A DNA stretch of 64,000 bases from Henricia sp. BOLD:AAB3569 (lineage: Eukaryota > Echinodermata > Asteroidea > Spinulosida > Echinasteridae): positions 186,001 through 250,000 of the forward strand of contig JBBELK010000377.1 of assembly GCA_037783545.1 (NCBI GenBank), in the 5' to 3' direction. The notes beneath the pieces were generated by a model, which had not been told where the DNA came from, searched no databases, and was given only the letters and a program-made list of their open reading frames with translations. Positions 1 to 10,515 of the stretch are shown one piece after another (position 1 is the stretch's first letter; every line of letters begins with the position of its first letter). A program made the position numbers and the translations under genes.

Positions 1-384
1 GTCAAGGACTGCCAGCAAAACGCGCCAGTGGTGATTGCCACGCATTATTATGCAAATTGCCAGTTGACAGTTGTCACGTGAATGCAAATTTATTTCATTC
101 ATAAATTCATTTGTTAAAGCTAGGGGGAACTATATTTTTGTTACTGGAAATAGGTACATTTTCTAGAACTTACATAAATTGCATTTGAGAAACATAAATA
201 AATTGTATTTGAGAAAAATAAAGTAAATGATGTATTGTATCGGGATTGGAATAAAGTTATATTTTCAGAAAGTCTAAAGTCTGTTTTATTGTTGGGAAGC
301 AAATGGGGCAAGAGGGCGCTATATTTACTTCAAGTACATGTAGGTGACCTGGCCGAGCGAACAAGCCACGCTCGACTGGTCACA
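1..384 (-). repeat. 3' LTR of element A
   Basis: This sequence recurs at 7606-7990 with an offset of 7606 and few substitutions. With the missing first base the repeat runs TG...CA on either strand, as LTRs do. The common block ends at ggtcaca (384), after which the two copies diverge completely. Because the coding frames are on the minus strand, this copy is the 3' LTR. Confidence 0.92.
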
Positions 385-1022
385 CACACCGCCGACAAAA
401 GATATTCGCACACAATACCTTGTCAAACATGGTATCACTGTACTTATGATGATGGTGGTGGTCGTACGTGTACTGTTGTAGCATAGAGATGCGTGCTGAT
501 GTTCCGATGAGGATGGATACTGCAGTGGAATTGGATCGTACTTAAATAATTGATGAATGGTGCCTGCTCGACGTGTAGCTCTCCAATTTCAAAGATCGTA
601 AGTCCACATCTCAGTATAACTGATGGAGATAATCTCAATGTGAAACAATCAAGAAAGAAATAGTGAAAAGTAACGTCAGATTCAAATAGGCGTATAATAT
701 ACGATACACAGTCACACTGCAATCGAAACAATTTGCAATGGAATAATAATGTATACATGTAGGTCTATCACTAGTCCAAAGGTTCGCCTCAGTATTGATG
801 CAAAGATCATAGTATGACAAATATTTACAGGGCAGTGTAAAATATGAAATATTTACTGATTTACTTACCTGGGATGATCCGATCTTACGAAAATAACATC
901 TCGCCTCAAGGTTGGAGATTATGGTGATATCCCTAAAGAAATCAACGAAAACTAACAAGAAATGTTAGCTAGACGGAATGGTCAGAAATTATCAAATGGT
1001 GGGTTTTATTTTATTTGCCAAT
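385..1022 (-). other. 3' noncoding region of element A
   Basis: This is the segment between the integrase stop and the 3' LTR. The short open frames in it lack recognisable motifs and overlap on several frames. No envelope signature (signal peptide plus transmembrane segment in one long frame) is visible. I see nothing else here. Confidence 0.6.
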
Positions 1023-3326
1023 TTATTGCAAGGCTGGGTTTTGTTGGGGGAGTGCTGAGCGTGGTTCCCTGAACGGATTTCTATGCACTCCTCGGGTAGT
1101 ACGCTGAGAACGACGCAAGACGGGGTCCGTTTCTGGAGATTCCCTAGCTTGAGGAGAACGCACTTCAGGGCCTGGTTCTGCTGGTTGCTGAAACCGATGC
1201 AATACGGGGCCTGTTTCTGGTGGTTCTCTGGCTTGAAGAGGATGCTCTACAGGGTCTGCTTCTGGTGGTTCTCTGGCTTGAAGAGGATGCTCTACAGGGT
1301 CTACTTCTGCTGGTTGCTGCTCTTGAGGATCATAATCCACCAAAACAATTTCCATTTCCATACTGGAATCAGAATCTGTGTCGGTAATCGATGGAGTTGT
1401 GTTTTGTGGATCATGAGTCTGAGCTAGAGGGTCTGACTTACCATGAACAAGGTGTGGTGGGACTAACTTCATATGAGTGGAATTCACCACCTTCTTGTCT
1501 CCAGTTCCGTCGGCCAGCTGCACTGCATAAACAAAAGAGGAAGGGTCAAAAACCTCTACCACACGATAAAGTACAGGAGAGAAATAATCTTGTATTTTGG
1601 CTCGACCTTTATGGTGCATCCTCAAGTACACATGATCTCCGACGTTGAACCGATTAGGGTTTGTCCTCCTGTCAAAGTATGACTTACTCTTGGCGAGTTC
1701 TTTGTCCAGCTTAGCCTTTGCCATCCTGTAGGCATCTTCAAGTCGCCGTTGATGTAGAGCCACCCAGTCGTCGCTTTTATTGGTGTCTCTCTTAGAAATA
1801 AGAAAATCAAGAGGCAAATGTGGCTCTCTGCCAAACATTAAATAGTATGGTGTAAATCCTGTGGCAGCATGTTCAGTGCAGTTATAGGCATATACAAGTT
1901 CAGGTAAGTACTTTGGCCATGATGATTTCTGTTTGTTAGATAGAGTGCGCAAAAGATCGTGCATAGTTCGGTTAAAACGCTCACATTGGGCATTACCGGA
2001 CGGGTGATATGGCGTTGTACGAGATTTGGAGATGTTGTATAACTCACAGAGATGCTGGATGAGGGCAGACTCAAACTGGCGACCTTGGTCTGAATGGATG
2101 CGCTGAGGTGTGCCGTACTTGGTAAACCACTCCTTTACCAGGGCTGCCGCTGTTGTCTTTGCTGTCTGGTCTTTCGTTGGTACTGCAACTGTAAACTTTG
2201 TAAATATATCAGTTATTACAAGAACATTCTCTGTATTACTTGTTGCAGGTTCAAGAAGGGTGAAATCGACTGCTACGACTTCTAGTGGTTTGGATGCACA
2301 TAGATGTCCAAGTGGGTTCTTCACCGAGGGTACAGGTAGTTTAGCGACCTTACATCGCTCACAACCCCGGATCCACGCCTTGACGTCTCTGCTCATATAA
2401 GGCCAGAAGCAGCGTCTCCTGACCAGTGACATCGTCCGTTCCTCTCTTTGATGCCCAAACTCGTTGTGGAGATTACGCAACACTTCAGGTCGCAACGTTG
2501 CCGGACACACCAGTTGTTGGAGCGGGCCCAACTGAGGATCTGTAACTTCTCGAAACAAGATACCATCGATTATTTGTAAGTGTTTAGATTGACGACGTAG
2601 GACCTTTACTGCGTCGGACTCGCATCTGTTGTGGTCCTGCTCCTCCAGGCTCAAGTAGCGCTTGATATAATATCCGATATCTGGATCAGAAAGCTGCATC
2701 TGGTGTAATTCTTCCTTTGTGTGGGAAGGAAAAGTAGAAATGTTATTACACTGTTCATAAGCAATGTATTGTGAACTAAATTCTACTGAGGTTTGCATAA
2801 CCTTCACCTGAAGATCGACTGGTATCACCGTGGATTGCCCATATGATGTACCTTCGGCAGCAATTTCAGAAACTGACAAATTGCAAGTGTCGCCCTCGTG
2901 TTGCCTCGATAGTCCATCAGCGTTGCCATTAGACCTACCAGGTCTGTATTCGACGGTCAAGTCGAACGGAGCCAGGCTGGCTACCCATCGTTGCTCTGTC
3001 GCACCGAGCATCGCAGTGGCGAGATGGCACAGGGGGTTGTTATCTGTACGGACAGTACAAGAGGAACCATATAGGTAATCTTTGAATTTGTCTGTGACTG
3101 CCCAGTAGAATGCCATTAACTCTAGTTTCATGGAACTATATTTCTCCATAGTCTGCTCCTTACCTCTAAGTCCTCGGCTAGCATAGGCAATGACACGTTC
3201 TCGTCCGTTTTGGACTTGGGATAAGACTGCCCCTAACCCAGATAAGCTAGCGTCGACGTCCAGAATGAATGGCTTACTGAAGTCAGCAAACGCTAGTATG
3301 GGTGGTGTGATGAAGGCTGTCTTCAA
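1023..3326 (-). CDS. pol: RNase H-integrase portion of pol, element A
   Basis: A 767-residue frame. It starts with a Ty3-type RNase H (PFILDVDASLSGLGAVLSQV, then VRTDNNPLCHL), followed by an HHCC zinc-binding domain (HNEFGH...CERCKVAK) and the integrase core. Catalytic positions visible are AVDF, HSDQGRQF and GNAQCERFN, giving D, D and E. The enzyme would trim and join the cDNA ends into nuclear DNA, and RNase H would remove the RNA template. The C-terminal ~100 residues are a proline/glutamate-rich tail built partly of 15-residue repeats. The listed start is only where the frame reaches a TTG codon: the same frame is open upstream to about 3577, where it takes over from the RT frame after a frameshift. 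Such pol proteins are normally one polyprotein, so this is a piece of a broken one. Confidence 0.9.
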   Translation of the reverse strand: MKTAFITPPILAFADFSKPFILDVDASLSGLGAVLSQVQNGRERVIAYASRGLRGKEQTMEKYSSMKLELMAFYWAVTDKFKDYLYGSSCTVRTDNNPLCHLATAMLGATEQRWVASLAPFDLTVEYRPGRSNGNADGLSRQHEGDTCNLSVSEIAAEGTSYGQSTVIPVDLQVKVMQTSVEFSSQYIAYEQCNNISTFPSHTKEELHQMQLSDPDIGYYIKRYLSLEEQDHNRCESDAVKVLRRQSKHLQIIDGILFREVTDPQLGPLQQLVCPATLRPEVLRNLHNEFGHQREERTMSLVRRRCFWPYMSRDVKAWIRGCERCKVAKLPVPSVKNPLGHLCASKPLEVVAVDFTLLEPATSNTENVLVITDIFTKFTVAVPTKDQTAKTTAAALVKEWFTKYGTPQRIHSDQGRQFESALIQHLCELYNISKSRTTPYHPSGNAQCERFNRTMHDLLRTLSNKQKSSWPKYLPELVYAYNCTEHAATGFTPYYLMFGREPHLPLDFLISKRDTNKSDDWVALHQRRLEDAYRMAKAKLDKELAKSKSYFDRRTNPNRFNVGDHVYLRMHHKGRAKIQDYFSPVLYRVVEVFDPSSFVYAVQLADGTGDKKVVNSTHMKLVPPHLVHGKSDPLAQTHDPQNTTPSITDTDSDSSMEMEIVLVDYDPQEQQPAEVDPVEHPLQAREPPEADPVEHPLQAREPPETGPVLHRFQQPAEPGPEVRSPQARESPETDPVLRRSQRTTRGVHRNPFREPRSALPQQNPALQ
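1212..1310 (-). repeat. 45-bp tandem repeat in integrase tail
   Basis: The block beginning tggttctctggcttgaaga occurs at 1221 and 1266, a 45-bp period, with decayed copies on both sides. It encodes a 15-residue unit (DPVEHPLQAREPPEA type). The period is a multiple of three, so copy-number change keeps the frame. Confidence 0.85.
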
Positions 3327-3403
3327 CGTGTCAAAGGCATGTTGGTGCTCTTCAGTCCATGTACTCCGGAAATACTTTGGAGTTTGTCTCAGACATTCCG
3401 CTA

Positions 3404-4993
3404 CTAAGGAATGTAAATGACGAGATAATTTAGCAAAGTCTTGAACATATCGCCTGTAGTAGCTGGCGAAGCCAAGAAAAGAGCGGAGCTGTTTGGTACT
3501 GCGAGGGACAGGCCAGTCAACAACTGCTCTCGTCTTTTCTGGGCTTGTGGCGATTCCGTCTTCAGATAGGACAGGTACTCAATCTTCTTATGGAAAAGGT
3601 GGCATTTGACAGGCTTCAGCTTTAAGTTGTGCTGACGAAGCCTCGAGAAGACTACATCCAGATGTTGCAGATGCTCATCAAAAGTTCTGGAAAATACACA
3701 AATGTCATCCAAATATACGAATAGAAATTGGTACATGAAATCACCCACACCTCGTTGCATAAGGCGCTGGAATGTAGCAGGCGCCCCACAAAGTCTGAAG
3801 GGCATTTGCACGTACTCGTAGAGGCCCATCGGTGTGGTGAATGCTGTCTTCTCTCTGTCGGCCTCGTTCATACGAACCTGGTAGTATCCACTGGCTAAGT
3901 CTAAAGAAGAAAATAATTTGGCATGAACAGGAGCATCAACCAATTCAGCAATGCGAGGAAGAGGGAATGCATCTTTTTTTGTGACGGAATTTAAGCGTCG
4001 GTAATCAACGCACATGCGCAGAGATCCATCCTTCTTCCTTGCCAATACCACAGGAGCTGAATAAGGACTGTGGCTTTCGGTTATGATGTTGTTCTCTAAG
4101 AGCTGTTTGATGTGGTTCTTAACTTCTTCATATTGGTTAGGAGGAACACGCCTATAGGTCTGCGACATGGGTTTGTCAGTAAAGGTTGTTATGGGATGAG
4201 TCACAGTATTGGTGTCGCCCAGGTCAAAGTCATGTTGGGCAAAGATATCCCGATGCTTTTGAAGCAAGTCCTTAACCTTGGATAATTGGGCATCATCACC
4301 GTCAAAATCAGAGAGATCTACAGGTAATATGTCTGAGGAAGACTTAGTGCAGTCAATGGACTGGATAGTAGTCACATGGATCTCATTGGCGGATATCTTA
4401 AAGTCTATTTGCTGAGAGTTGCTAGTCACTATGTTATCTATCCCCTCGATAAGGCCAACCTTAGTTCGAGGTGCAAGAGTGAACCCAGAAGAGGAAATGT
4501 TATCAATGCGAAGTGGAAAAGTCTTACCTGTTTGAACCAGGGTTGATGCTACTAAGACTCCGCTAGCAAGATTGTCGTTGTTCCGAGTAGGCTCGATGAC
4601 CGCTGTTTGAGGAGATATGTCCCTTGAGGCCCAAGCATCAATGACGACGAAGGACTCGGGAGGAACGTACACTGGATATTTTGGTGATTTTACAACAGCA
4701 ACTTCCACCTGGTCTTTCGCACTAATGCCAATCTGATGCATAAGAACCTCTTCAAGGAGATGCAGAGACCTCTCCGTGCTAACGTCGCAGATCTGTAACA
4801 AAGGACCTAAAACATTCATGCCTAAAAGACCCGGCACTTTACGCTTTTCTCGGCGATTTTCCTCACTGACAGAATCTTTTACGACCAAGAAACCCATTTT
4901 AGGTAGTTTCACGTCTTGGAAGGCAACCTCTAATTCTAGATACCCGACGTAAGGTATGTCTAACCCATAACTCATGTTCTTCCGCCCACTCAA
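3404..4993 (-). CDS. pol: Protease remnant and reverse transcriptase, element A
   Basis: A 529-residue frame. Residues 1-70 match only the C-terminal half of a retroviral-type aspartic protease (GLLGMNVLGPLL, equivalent to the ILG-x-D/N-FL flap-end motif); no DTG/DSG active site exists upstream. A linker follows, then the RT: RKKDGSLRMCVDYRRLNSVT, SSLDLASGYYQVRM, then the catalytic YLDD at about residues 427-430 (3704-3715). The expected FGLCNAP motif reads FRLCGAP, a change at a well-conserved glycine. After KIEYL the frame leaves the conserved sequence and ends in unrelated residues, because a frameshift near 3577 moves the connection domain into the RNase H frame. RT would copy element RNA in cytoplasmic particles. 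Pseudogenic as read. Confidence 0.9.
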   Translation of the reverse strand: MSGRKNMSYGLDIPYVGYLELEVAFQDVKLPKMGFLVVKDSVSEENRREKRKVPGLLGMNVLGPLLQICDVSTERSLHLLEEVLMHQIGISAKDQVEVAVVKSPKYPVYVPPESFVVIDAWASRDISPQTAVIEPTRNNDNLASGVLVASTLVQTGKTFPLRIDNISSSGFTLAPRTKVGLIEGIDNIVTSNSQQIDFKISANEIHVTTIQSIDCTKSSSDILPVDLSDFDGDDAQLSKVKDLLQKHRDIFAQHDFDLGDTNTVTHPITTFTDKPMSQTYRRVPPNQYEEVKNHIKQLLENNIITESHSPYSAPVVLARKKDGSLRMCVDYRRLNSVTKKDAFPLPRIAELVDAPVHAKLFSSLDLASGYYQVRMNEADREKTAFTTPMGLYEYVQMPFRLCGAPATFQRLMQRGVGDFMYQFLFVYLDDICVFSRTFDEHLQHLDVVFSRLRQHNLKLKPVKCHLFHKKIEYLSYLKTESPQAQKRREQLLTGLSLAVPNSSALFLASPATTGDMFKTLLNYLVIYIP

Positions 4994-5690
4994 AGGCTTC
5001 TGCTCGTAGGGAGAAGAAATCCAGAATCGGGTCGTCTCGGATGCACTTTTTCAGGTGCTTACGCAGGTAGGTCTCAGAAACGCCTTCTGCAAATTGGTTG
5101 TTCAAAGTGGACTCCTTGTTGATCCTCAGATGCGGACATTTCCTCTCAGCACGGCCAAACAAGTCTAACAAGGCGTGTGAATAGTCACGGAGCTTTTCCC
5201 CATCCTTCTGCTTTCGCTCGAAGAAGGCTCGTTGTAGTTTTACTGAAGAGCGCTGGTCTCCAAAAACGTCTAATAGGATGGAGAAGATACTGTCAACAGA
5301 CTCAACCTCCCTGTATTTTATCTCCTCCTTTGCAGGACCGCTGAGATGTTGAAGAACTAAGTCGATCTTCTCCTTTTGTGCCAGAGGCCGGGACTCTACC
5401 GCAGATTTGATGTCGCACATCCAGTCGTCCAGTTTGTTTTCGGAGAGACCGGAAAAGGTAGGCAGCTTCTTCTGGCTTGGCGTCATAACCAAGGTTGGAG
5501 CTTTATGGCCTATGTGTAACGCCTTATTGAACATCTGTTTGAGATCTTCCAAGCCGTTCAACATTTCGGTAGCTCTGGGAGAGAAAGTGCTATCTTCAGT
5601 TGCCATGACAGAACTTAACAGAAGGAAGCTGCTGATTACGAAAAAGAACATTAATACATGTGACATAAACAGGGATAATACACTTGTCAA
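4899..5690 (-). CDS. gag: Gag-like capsid protein, element A (truncated)
   Basis: A 263-residue frame. The first 28 codons are hydrophobic and probably 5' leader; the ATG at 5606 (MATEDSTF) gives a more typical Gag of about 235 residues. The central part (KLPTFSGLSENKLDDWMCDI, then LRDYSHALLDLFGRAERKCP) resembles the Ty3/gypsy capsid fold shared with PNMA-type proteins. Gag would form the particle that packages element RNA. There is no CCHC zinc knuckle. The last residues run through the position where the next frame begins (overlap 4899-4993), consistent with a deletion joining Gag to the middle of the protease. I infer loss of the knuckle and protease active site together. Confidence 0.8.
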   Translation of the reverse strand: MTSVLSLFMSHVLMFFFVISSFLLLSSVMATEDSTFSPRATEMLNGLEDLKQMFNKALHIGHKAPTLVMTPSQKKLPTFSGLSENKLDDWMCDIKSAVESRPLAQKEKIDLVLQHLSGPAKEEIKYREVESVDSIFSILLDVFGDQRSSVKLQRAFFERKQKDGEKLRDYSHALLDLFGRAERKCPHLRINKESTLNNQFAEGVSETYLRKHLKKCIRDDPILDFFSLRAEAFEWAEEHELWVRHTLRRVSRIRGCLPRRETT

Positions 5691-7605
5691 ATGAACTTGG
5701 ATGCCCTAATCAATTTACCGTGACGTCATGAACGCGCTTTACGCCAGGACGCCGCTCACCGCCACCTTACACAACTCGTGATGCTTACGGAAGCGGGACT
5801 GACACAGGCAAACAGGCAACTGTATGGTCTTGAGTATCTGTACAAATGAACAAAAATACGCAAATAGTTATTATTACACAAGACAAAAAATTACACAGGA
5901 AATCTCTAATTTATCGATAGGATATCTCTCAATACTGTTGGTATAAGGATTTCTATAATATAACTAGGATAAACTTAATGAACGTCGAAAACGGATTCCG
6001 AGCACGGAATCCGAGTATAGTTGCGTAAAGGTCAGCTACTTTCAATAAAATGATTATAACAAATACTTTAACCGTTGACAGGGCCAGACAAAATTGCACC
6101 GGAGTTACTCAGCTGGTGTTCGTCAGCCGTCCCAAGGTACTCAGCTATCTCCGGGTACTTAGCTGTCTCCCGGTACTCTGCTGTCTCCTGGTACTCAGCT
6201 GTCTCCTGGTACTCAGCTGTCTCCTGGTACTCAGCTGTGTCCGCCAGGCAAAGCGTTCAAGATGACTGCCGTTTATAGAAGGTCGTTCATCGGTTGCGTA
6301 TCCACCCTGCCGACTACGCCATTTGTTACCGGTGGTACAATGAAGGATAACAGGGATACGACGATTCCGATTACTGGTGGTGGTTTATTTAGATTATACC
6401 AAAAAAACGACAGTCAAGTTGATCTGTGTAAAGAATAAAAAATACAATTATATATGTACAGTTTGTATTTACAGTTTTATATGTACAGTTAAAAACATCT
6501 TCTTTTCTCACAGTGTAAATATTTACCAGTTCAATAGTTTCCGTTATACTTATGTAAGTGTTTACGGTTTCGTTCCTTTAATTTTATTATTATAAGTTTG
6601 TAAATAGCTTAAATAATTGTTTTGCATTCCTGGATTTGGTTGAGTAATTACTTGAGTTTGTGAATATTTTTGTACATACGCTTTAATTATCTTACTGCCA
6701 AAATGTGTTGAAAACTATTTTATATTTAAATGTATCCTTGCGGTCTTCCTTCATATGTAATATCGCAACAAAATATTATATGTTATTAACATACCCAGTT
6801 TGGTTACAGATAGGGCCAGATGTTGTCTCAGGTAGGGGGGTCAGTAGGTCTCGACAATATACCTGAAACAAACTATGCAAGCTTAAAATTATACGGCAAT
6901 AAATAAAATCTTCAGTTTTGTAAATTATCCGTATTCAAAAGCGGAAAATTAACTTACTTGTAGTAGGGTCCTATAAGATCGAGTCGTAATCATTTACTAC
7001 GAATCGAACTTAAAATCGTCAGGAAACTGACCGATACTTAAACTTGAAATTGTCATGAAATTTACGAGTACCCAAAACAAAAGGAATTATCTTTCTCTGA
7101 ATTTCTTAATACGCAATCAAAAATTGCGCAATACAAAATGCCGCATTAACCACGGTATCACAATAGCTTCTCTTGTGAATACTAATTTACATATTTACAA
7201 TGGAACTATTTTCGCGGGTTTACGCTCACTTGTCAATGACGCATTTCTAAATTCTGCTTCCTAAAAAAAGGCTTTATAAATAATCTTCTGCGTTCTGTAA
7301 TACTTATACGTCAAATTCAAGTTTGGGCAAATGTCTAGTAACCATAATAAGCAATATCAGCAAAATTCACAAGATCATGAATAAACATAAGTCACACGAT
7401 TTCGTAATAATTCTAGATAAATTTTACTTACCATACAGTCTTTATTTACCCGTGTCACTCCCGTCCGGTCCAAGCACATACAACACGAAGCAATATCGGG
7501 CACGATGAATGCCAAATGGCTGGGTGTAAAATTAGCTAGCACAGAGCCGAAACGATCGAGACAGGAGAAACTTTGATCAAAAACACACACAACACGATCA
7601 GTCGT
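5691..7605 (-). other. 5' leader of element A
   Basis: About 1.9 kb lies between the 5' LTR and gag, unusually long for this family. It has no frame with recognisable motifs. It contains the 18-bp tandem repeat at 6134-6243; the rest is AT-rich single-copy-looking sequence. The bases beside the LTR do not start with TGG, so no standard tRNA primer site is evident. Confidence 0.6.
6134..6243. repeat. 18-bp minisatellite, about six copies
   Basis: The unit tggtactcagctgtctcc is repeated head to tail; outer copies are decayed (cggtactctgctgtctcc) and the central ones identical. The period is a multiple of three, so short repetitive reading frames appear across it; they are not evidence of a gene. 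Confidence 0.9.
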
Positions 7606-7990
7606 TGTCAAGGACTGCCAGCAAAACGCGCCAGTGGTGATTGCCACGCATTATTATGCAAATTGCCAGTTGACAGTTGTCACGTGAATGCAAATTTATT
7701 TCATTCATAAAATAATTTGTTAAAGCTTGGGGGAACTATATTTTTGTTACTGGAAATAGGTACATTTTCTAGAACTTACATAAATTGCATTTGAGAAACA
7801 TAAATAAATTGTATTTGAGAAAAATAAAGTAAATGATGTATTGTATCGGGATTGGAATAAAGTTATATTTTCAGAAAGTCTAAAGTCTGTTTTATTGTTG
7901 GGAAGCAAATGGGGCAAGAGGGCGCTCTATTTACTTCAAGTACATGTAGGTGACCTGGCCGAGCGAACAAGCCACGCTCGACTGGTCACA
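7606..7990 (-). repeat. 5' LTR of element A
   Basis: Second copy of the 1-384 repeat, complete here: begins tgtcaagg at 7606 and ends ggtcaca at 7990. In element orientation this is the promoter-bearing 5' LTR. The flank immediately outside is the tandem array starting tatgtatattgcgg, so element A inserted into that array. Confidence 0.92.
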
Positions 7991-9365
7991 TATGTATATT
8001 GCGGAACTCTGTCAAATTAACTTATAAAATGGTAAATTTTGTCCTCAAATTTACACATTTCGAAGTTGGAGATACAAGACACATGGTTGTGACATAAACA
8101 GTTATATTTTCCACCAGGGAGACAGAGTTTTGCAGCCTTTAATAATCCCCTGCAAATGTCGTTTTATATAGTGGCCTGTGTATAGAGACATTAAATGTAG
8201 GCCGATATACCGCGACCCAATTTTCAAGTGGGTATTTTGCGGAACTCTGTCAATTGAAAGCCTGAAAAGGTAAATTTCGTCTTGAAATTAACACCATCAT
8301 GACCATTCGTAGTTGAGAATATACGACACATGGTTGTGACATGAACAGTTGTATTTTCCACCAGAGAGACCGAGTTCCGCAGCCTTGAATAATCCCCTGC
8401 AAATGTCGTTATACATAGTGGCCTGTGTATAGACATTACATGTAGGCCGATTCCGCGACCCAAATTTCAAGTGGGTATTTTGCGGAACTCTGTCAATTGA
8501 AGTCCTGAAAAGGTAGATTTCGCCTTGAAATTAACACCAATTGTAGCTGAGAATATACGACACATGGTTATGGCATGAACAGTTGTATTTTCCACCAGGG
8601 AGACCGAGTTCCGCAGCCTTGAATAACCCGACATGAACAGTTGTATTTTCCACCAGAGAGACCGAGTTCCCCAGCCTTGAATAGTCCCCTATTGAAGTGG
8701 GTATATTGCGGAACTCTGTCAAATTAACTTATAAAATGGTAAATGTTGTCCTCCAATTTACACATTTCGAAGTTGGAGATACAAGACACATGGTTGTGAC
8801 ATAAACATCTATTTTCCACCAGGGAGACAGAGTTCCGCAGCCTTGAATAATCCCCTGCAAATGTCGTTATACATAGTGGCCTGTGTATAGACATTAAATG
8901 TAGGCCGATTCCGCGACCCAAATTTCAAGTGGGTATTTTGCGGAACTCTGTCAATTGAAGTCCTGAAAAGGTAGATTTCGCCTTGAAATTAACACCAATT
9001 GTAGTTGAGAATATACGACACATGGTTATGGCATGAACAGTTGTATTTTCCACCAGGGAGACCGAGTTCCGCAGCCTTGAATAACCCCCCTATTGAAGTG
9101 GGTATATTGCGGAACTCTGCACGAAGTTTCGGTATATTGCGGAACTCTGTCAAATTAACTTATAAAATGGTAAATTTTGTCCTCAAATTTACACATTTCG
9201 AAGTTGGAGATACAAGACATATGGTTGTGACATAAACAGTTATATTTTCCACCAGGGAGACAGAGTTCCGCAGCCTTGAATAATCCCCTGTCGTTTTATA
9301 TATAGTGGCCTGTGTATAGACATTTAATGTAGGCCGATTTCGCGACCCAAATTTCGAGAGGGGTA
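7991..9365. repeat. Tandem array of ~230-240 bp units with inverted GTTCCGCA motifs
   Basis: The landmark gcggaactctg recurs at 8001, 8239, 8482, 8708, 8940, 9109 and 9139. Each unit also carries its complement gacagagttccgcag ~130 bp downstream, so every unit contains a ~14-bp inverted pair. Two unit types are mixed: type A (gtcaaattaacttataaaat; 8001, 8708, 9139) and type B (gtcaattgaa...cctgaaaagg; 8239, 8482, 8940). Units share aatcccctgcaaatgtcg and gtggcctgtgtatagacatt. Some copies are truncated (8474-8701, 9101-9138). Decayed motif copies continue to about 9600. Short minus-strand frames here are repeat by-products. Confidence 0.88.
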
Positions 9366-9684
9366 CATCGCAATTTCCATTAAAACACCTTCTGCACGAT
9401 ATTTTTCTCCTCTTATACAATGCCAAACACATACGTGTAGATAGCAGACATGACACATGGTTTTTATAGTATGAAAAGTAGTATTTCCGCCCCCGGGAGA
9501 CAGTTCCGCAGTGCCGTAGAGGTAATGGCACCCGTTGCTGTATGTATTCTAAGAGTTCCGCAAAGTTCTGCAAAGTTCCGCAGTTCCGCAAATTACCCAC
9601 ACCCGCCATGGTACGAGTTTATACATGTAGCACTTTGTACATGTATGAGTTGGCTAAAGCACATTGTCCTAGTCAGTGAGCTTT

Positions 9685-10476
9685 CCTTTCATACAGTGGA
9701 TTGTTGTCATTTTGCCCCGAAATTAGAATCACAACTAAATATTTCAAGCTGGTTGTGTCCTGCATTGGTTTTAGATATTCTTGATTGGAAAACAAACAAA
9801 AAAGAACTACTTACATTGCCGTTTTTCAATAAAAAACGTCTATTTCCGACAATCTTCGACGAGAAAATTTGTTGTTACGATGTGTCCAGCTAAAATAAAG
9901 TTGGCTAGGCTTAACGCTTGGGGGCGCTCCAGCATTTTCGGAGTCGCGACTCCGATTCCAAAAAAGAATCAAAATTCTATTCCAGATCGATTCTATTTTT
10001 CGTATGAAAACATACGTGTACACTGCGATTTCTTATTGTGTCCAGGACAACCCATTCTAATCGATTCTAGTGTGGAGTCGCGCCAAAGTTCGACGTGGTC
10101 TTTTTTTGCGAACGTATACAGTTGGTGTGCCTCTACGGAGACCCAATGAGAGTACGGGTGGCGCTCTTATGTCACGCGCATTTATACGGCGCGGCATACA
10201 ATGTATAGTTTCGTTTGACGTTCTCTTTGGGCGTCCGTCAATGCACAACTACACGTTTGCAATCGTTTTTATCGTGATAAGGAGTCCGAAAAATTTCTTC
10301 GTCGAAGATTGTCGGAAATAGACGTTTTTGATTCAAAAACGGCAATGTAAGTAGTGCTTTTTATTTGTCTTCTAATCAAGAATATCTAAAACCACTACAG
10401 GAAACAACTAGCTGGAAATAGTTGGGTGTGATTCTAATTTCGAGGCAAAATGACAACAATCCACTGTATGAAAGGG
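9685..10476. mobile_element. Foldback/MITE-like element with ~170-bp inverted ends
   Basis: The left arm (about 9685-9877) and right arm (about 10295-10476) are imperfect reverse complements: cctttcatacagtgga at the left tip matches tccactgtatgaaagg at the right, and inner blocks (gccgtttttcaat; cgtctatttccgacaatctt) recur inverted. The ~420-bp centre has no convincing frame. No target duplication could be defined. Presumably a non-autonomous DNA element. Confidence 0.8.
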
Positions 10477-10481
10477 GTACC

Positions 10482-10515
10482 TTCTGTCCCTACGGGAAAT
10501 CCCGTAGGGACAGAA
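10482..10515. repeat. Perfect 15-bp hairpin
   Basis: ttctgtccctacggg (10482-10496), a 4-base loop (aaat) and cccgtagggacagaa (10501-10515) form an exact inverted repeat six bases beyond the foldback element's right tip. Confidence 0.85.

Larger units (their letters stand above)
1..7990 (-). mobile_element. Ty3/gypsy-type LTR retrotransposon, element A (degenerate)
   Basis: Two near-identical ~385-bp direct repeats at the ends bracket minus-strand frames in the order gag, protease remnant-RT, RNase H-integrase. That order, with integrase last, is the Ty3/gypsy layout. The first LTR base lies just outside the window, so the left target-site duplication cannot be read; the right flank begins tatgt. 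The LTRs differ at only a few positions, suggesting a fairly recent insertion. The element is not intact: gag runs directly into the C-terminal half of the protease, and RT and RNase H are in different frames. No env-like frame is present. I could not recognise a tRNA primer-binding site next to the 5' LTR (below 7605) or a clear polypurine tract next to the 3' LTR (above 384). Confidence 0.93.

Noticed and set aside
385..1022. Envelope gene of element A
   Set aside because: No long frame, signal peptide or transmembrane segment in one phase.
1083..1427. Plus-strand frames opposite the integrase tail
   Set aside because: Shadows of the minus-strand coding frame and its 45-bp repeat.
9450..9893. 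147-codon plus-strand frame
   Set aside because: It spans the end of the tandem array and the left arm of the foldback element, with no domain.
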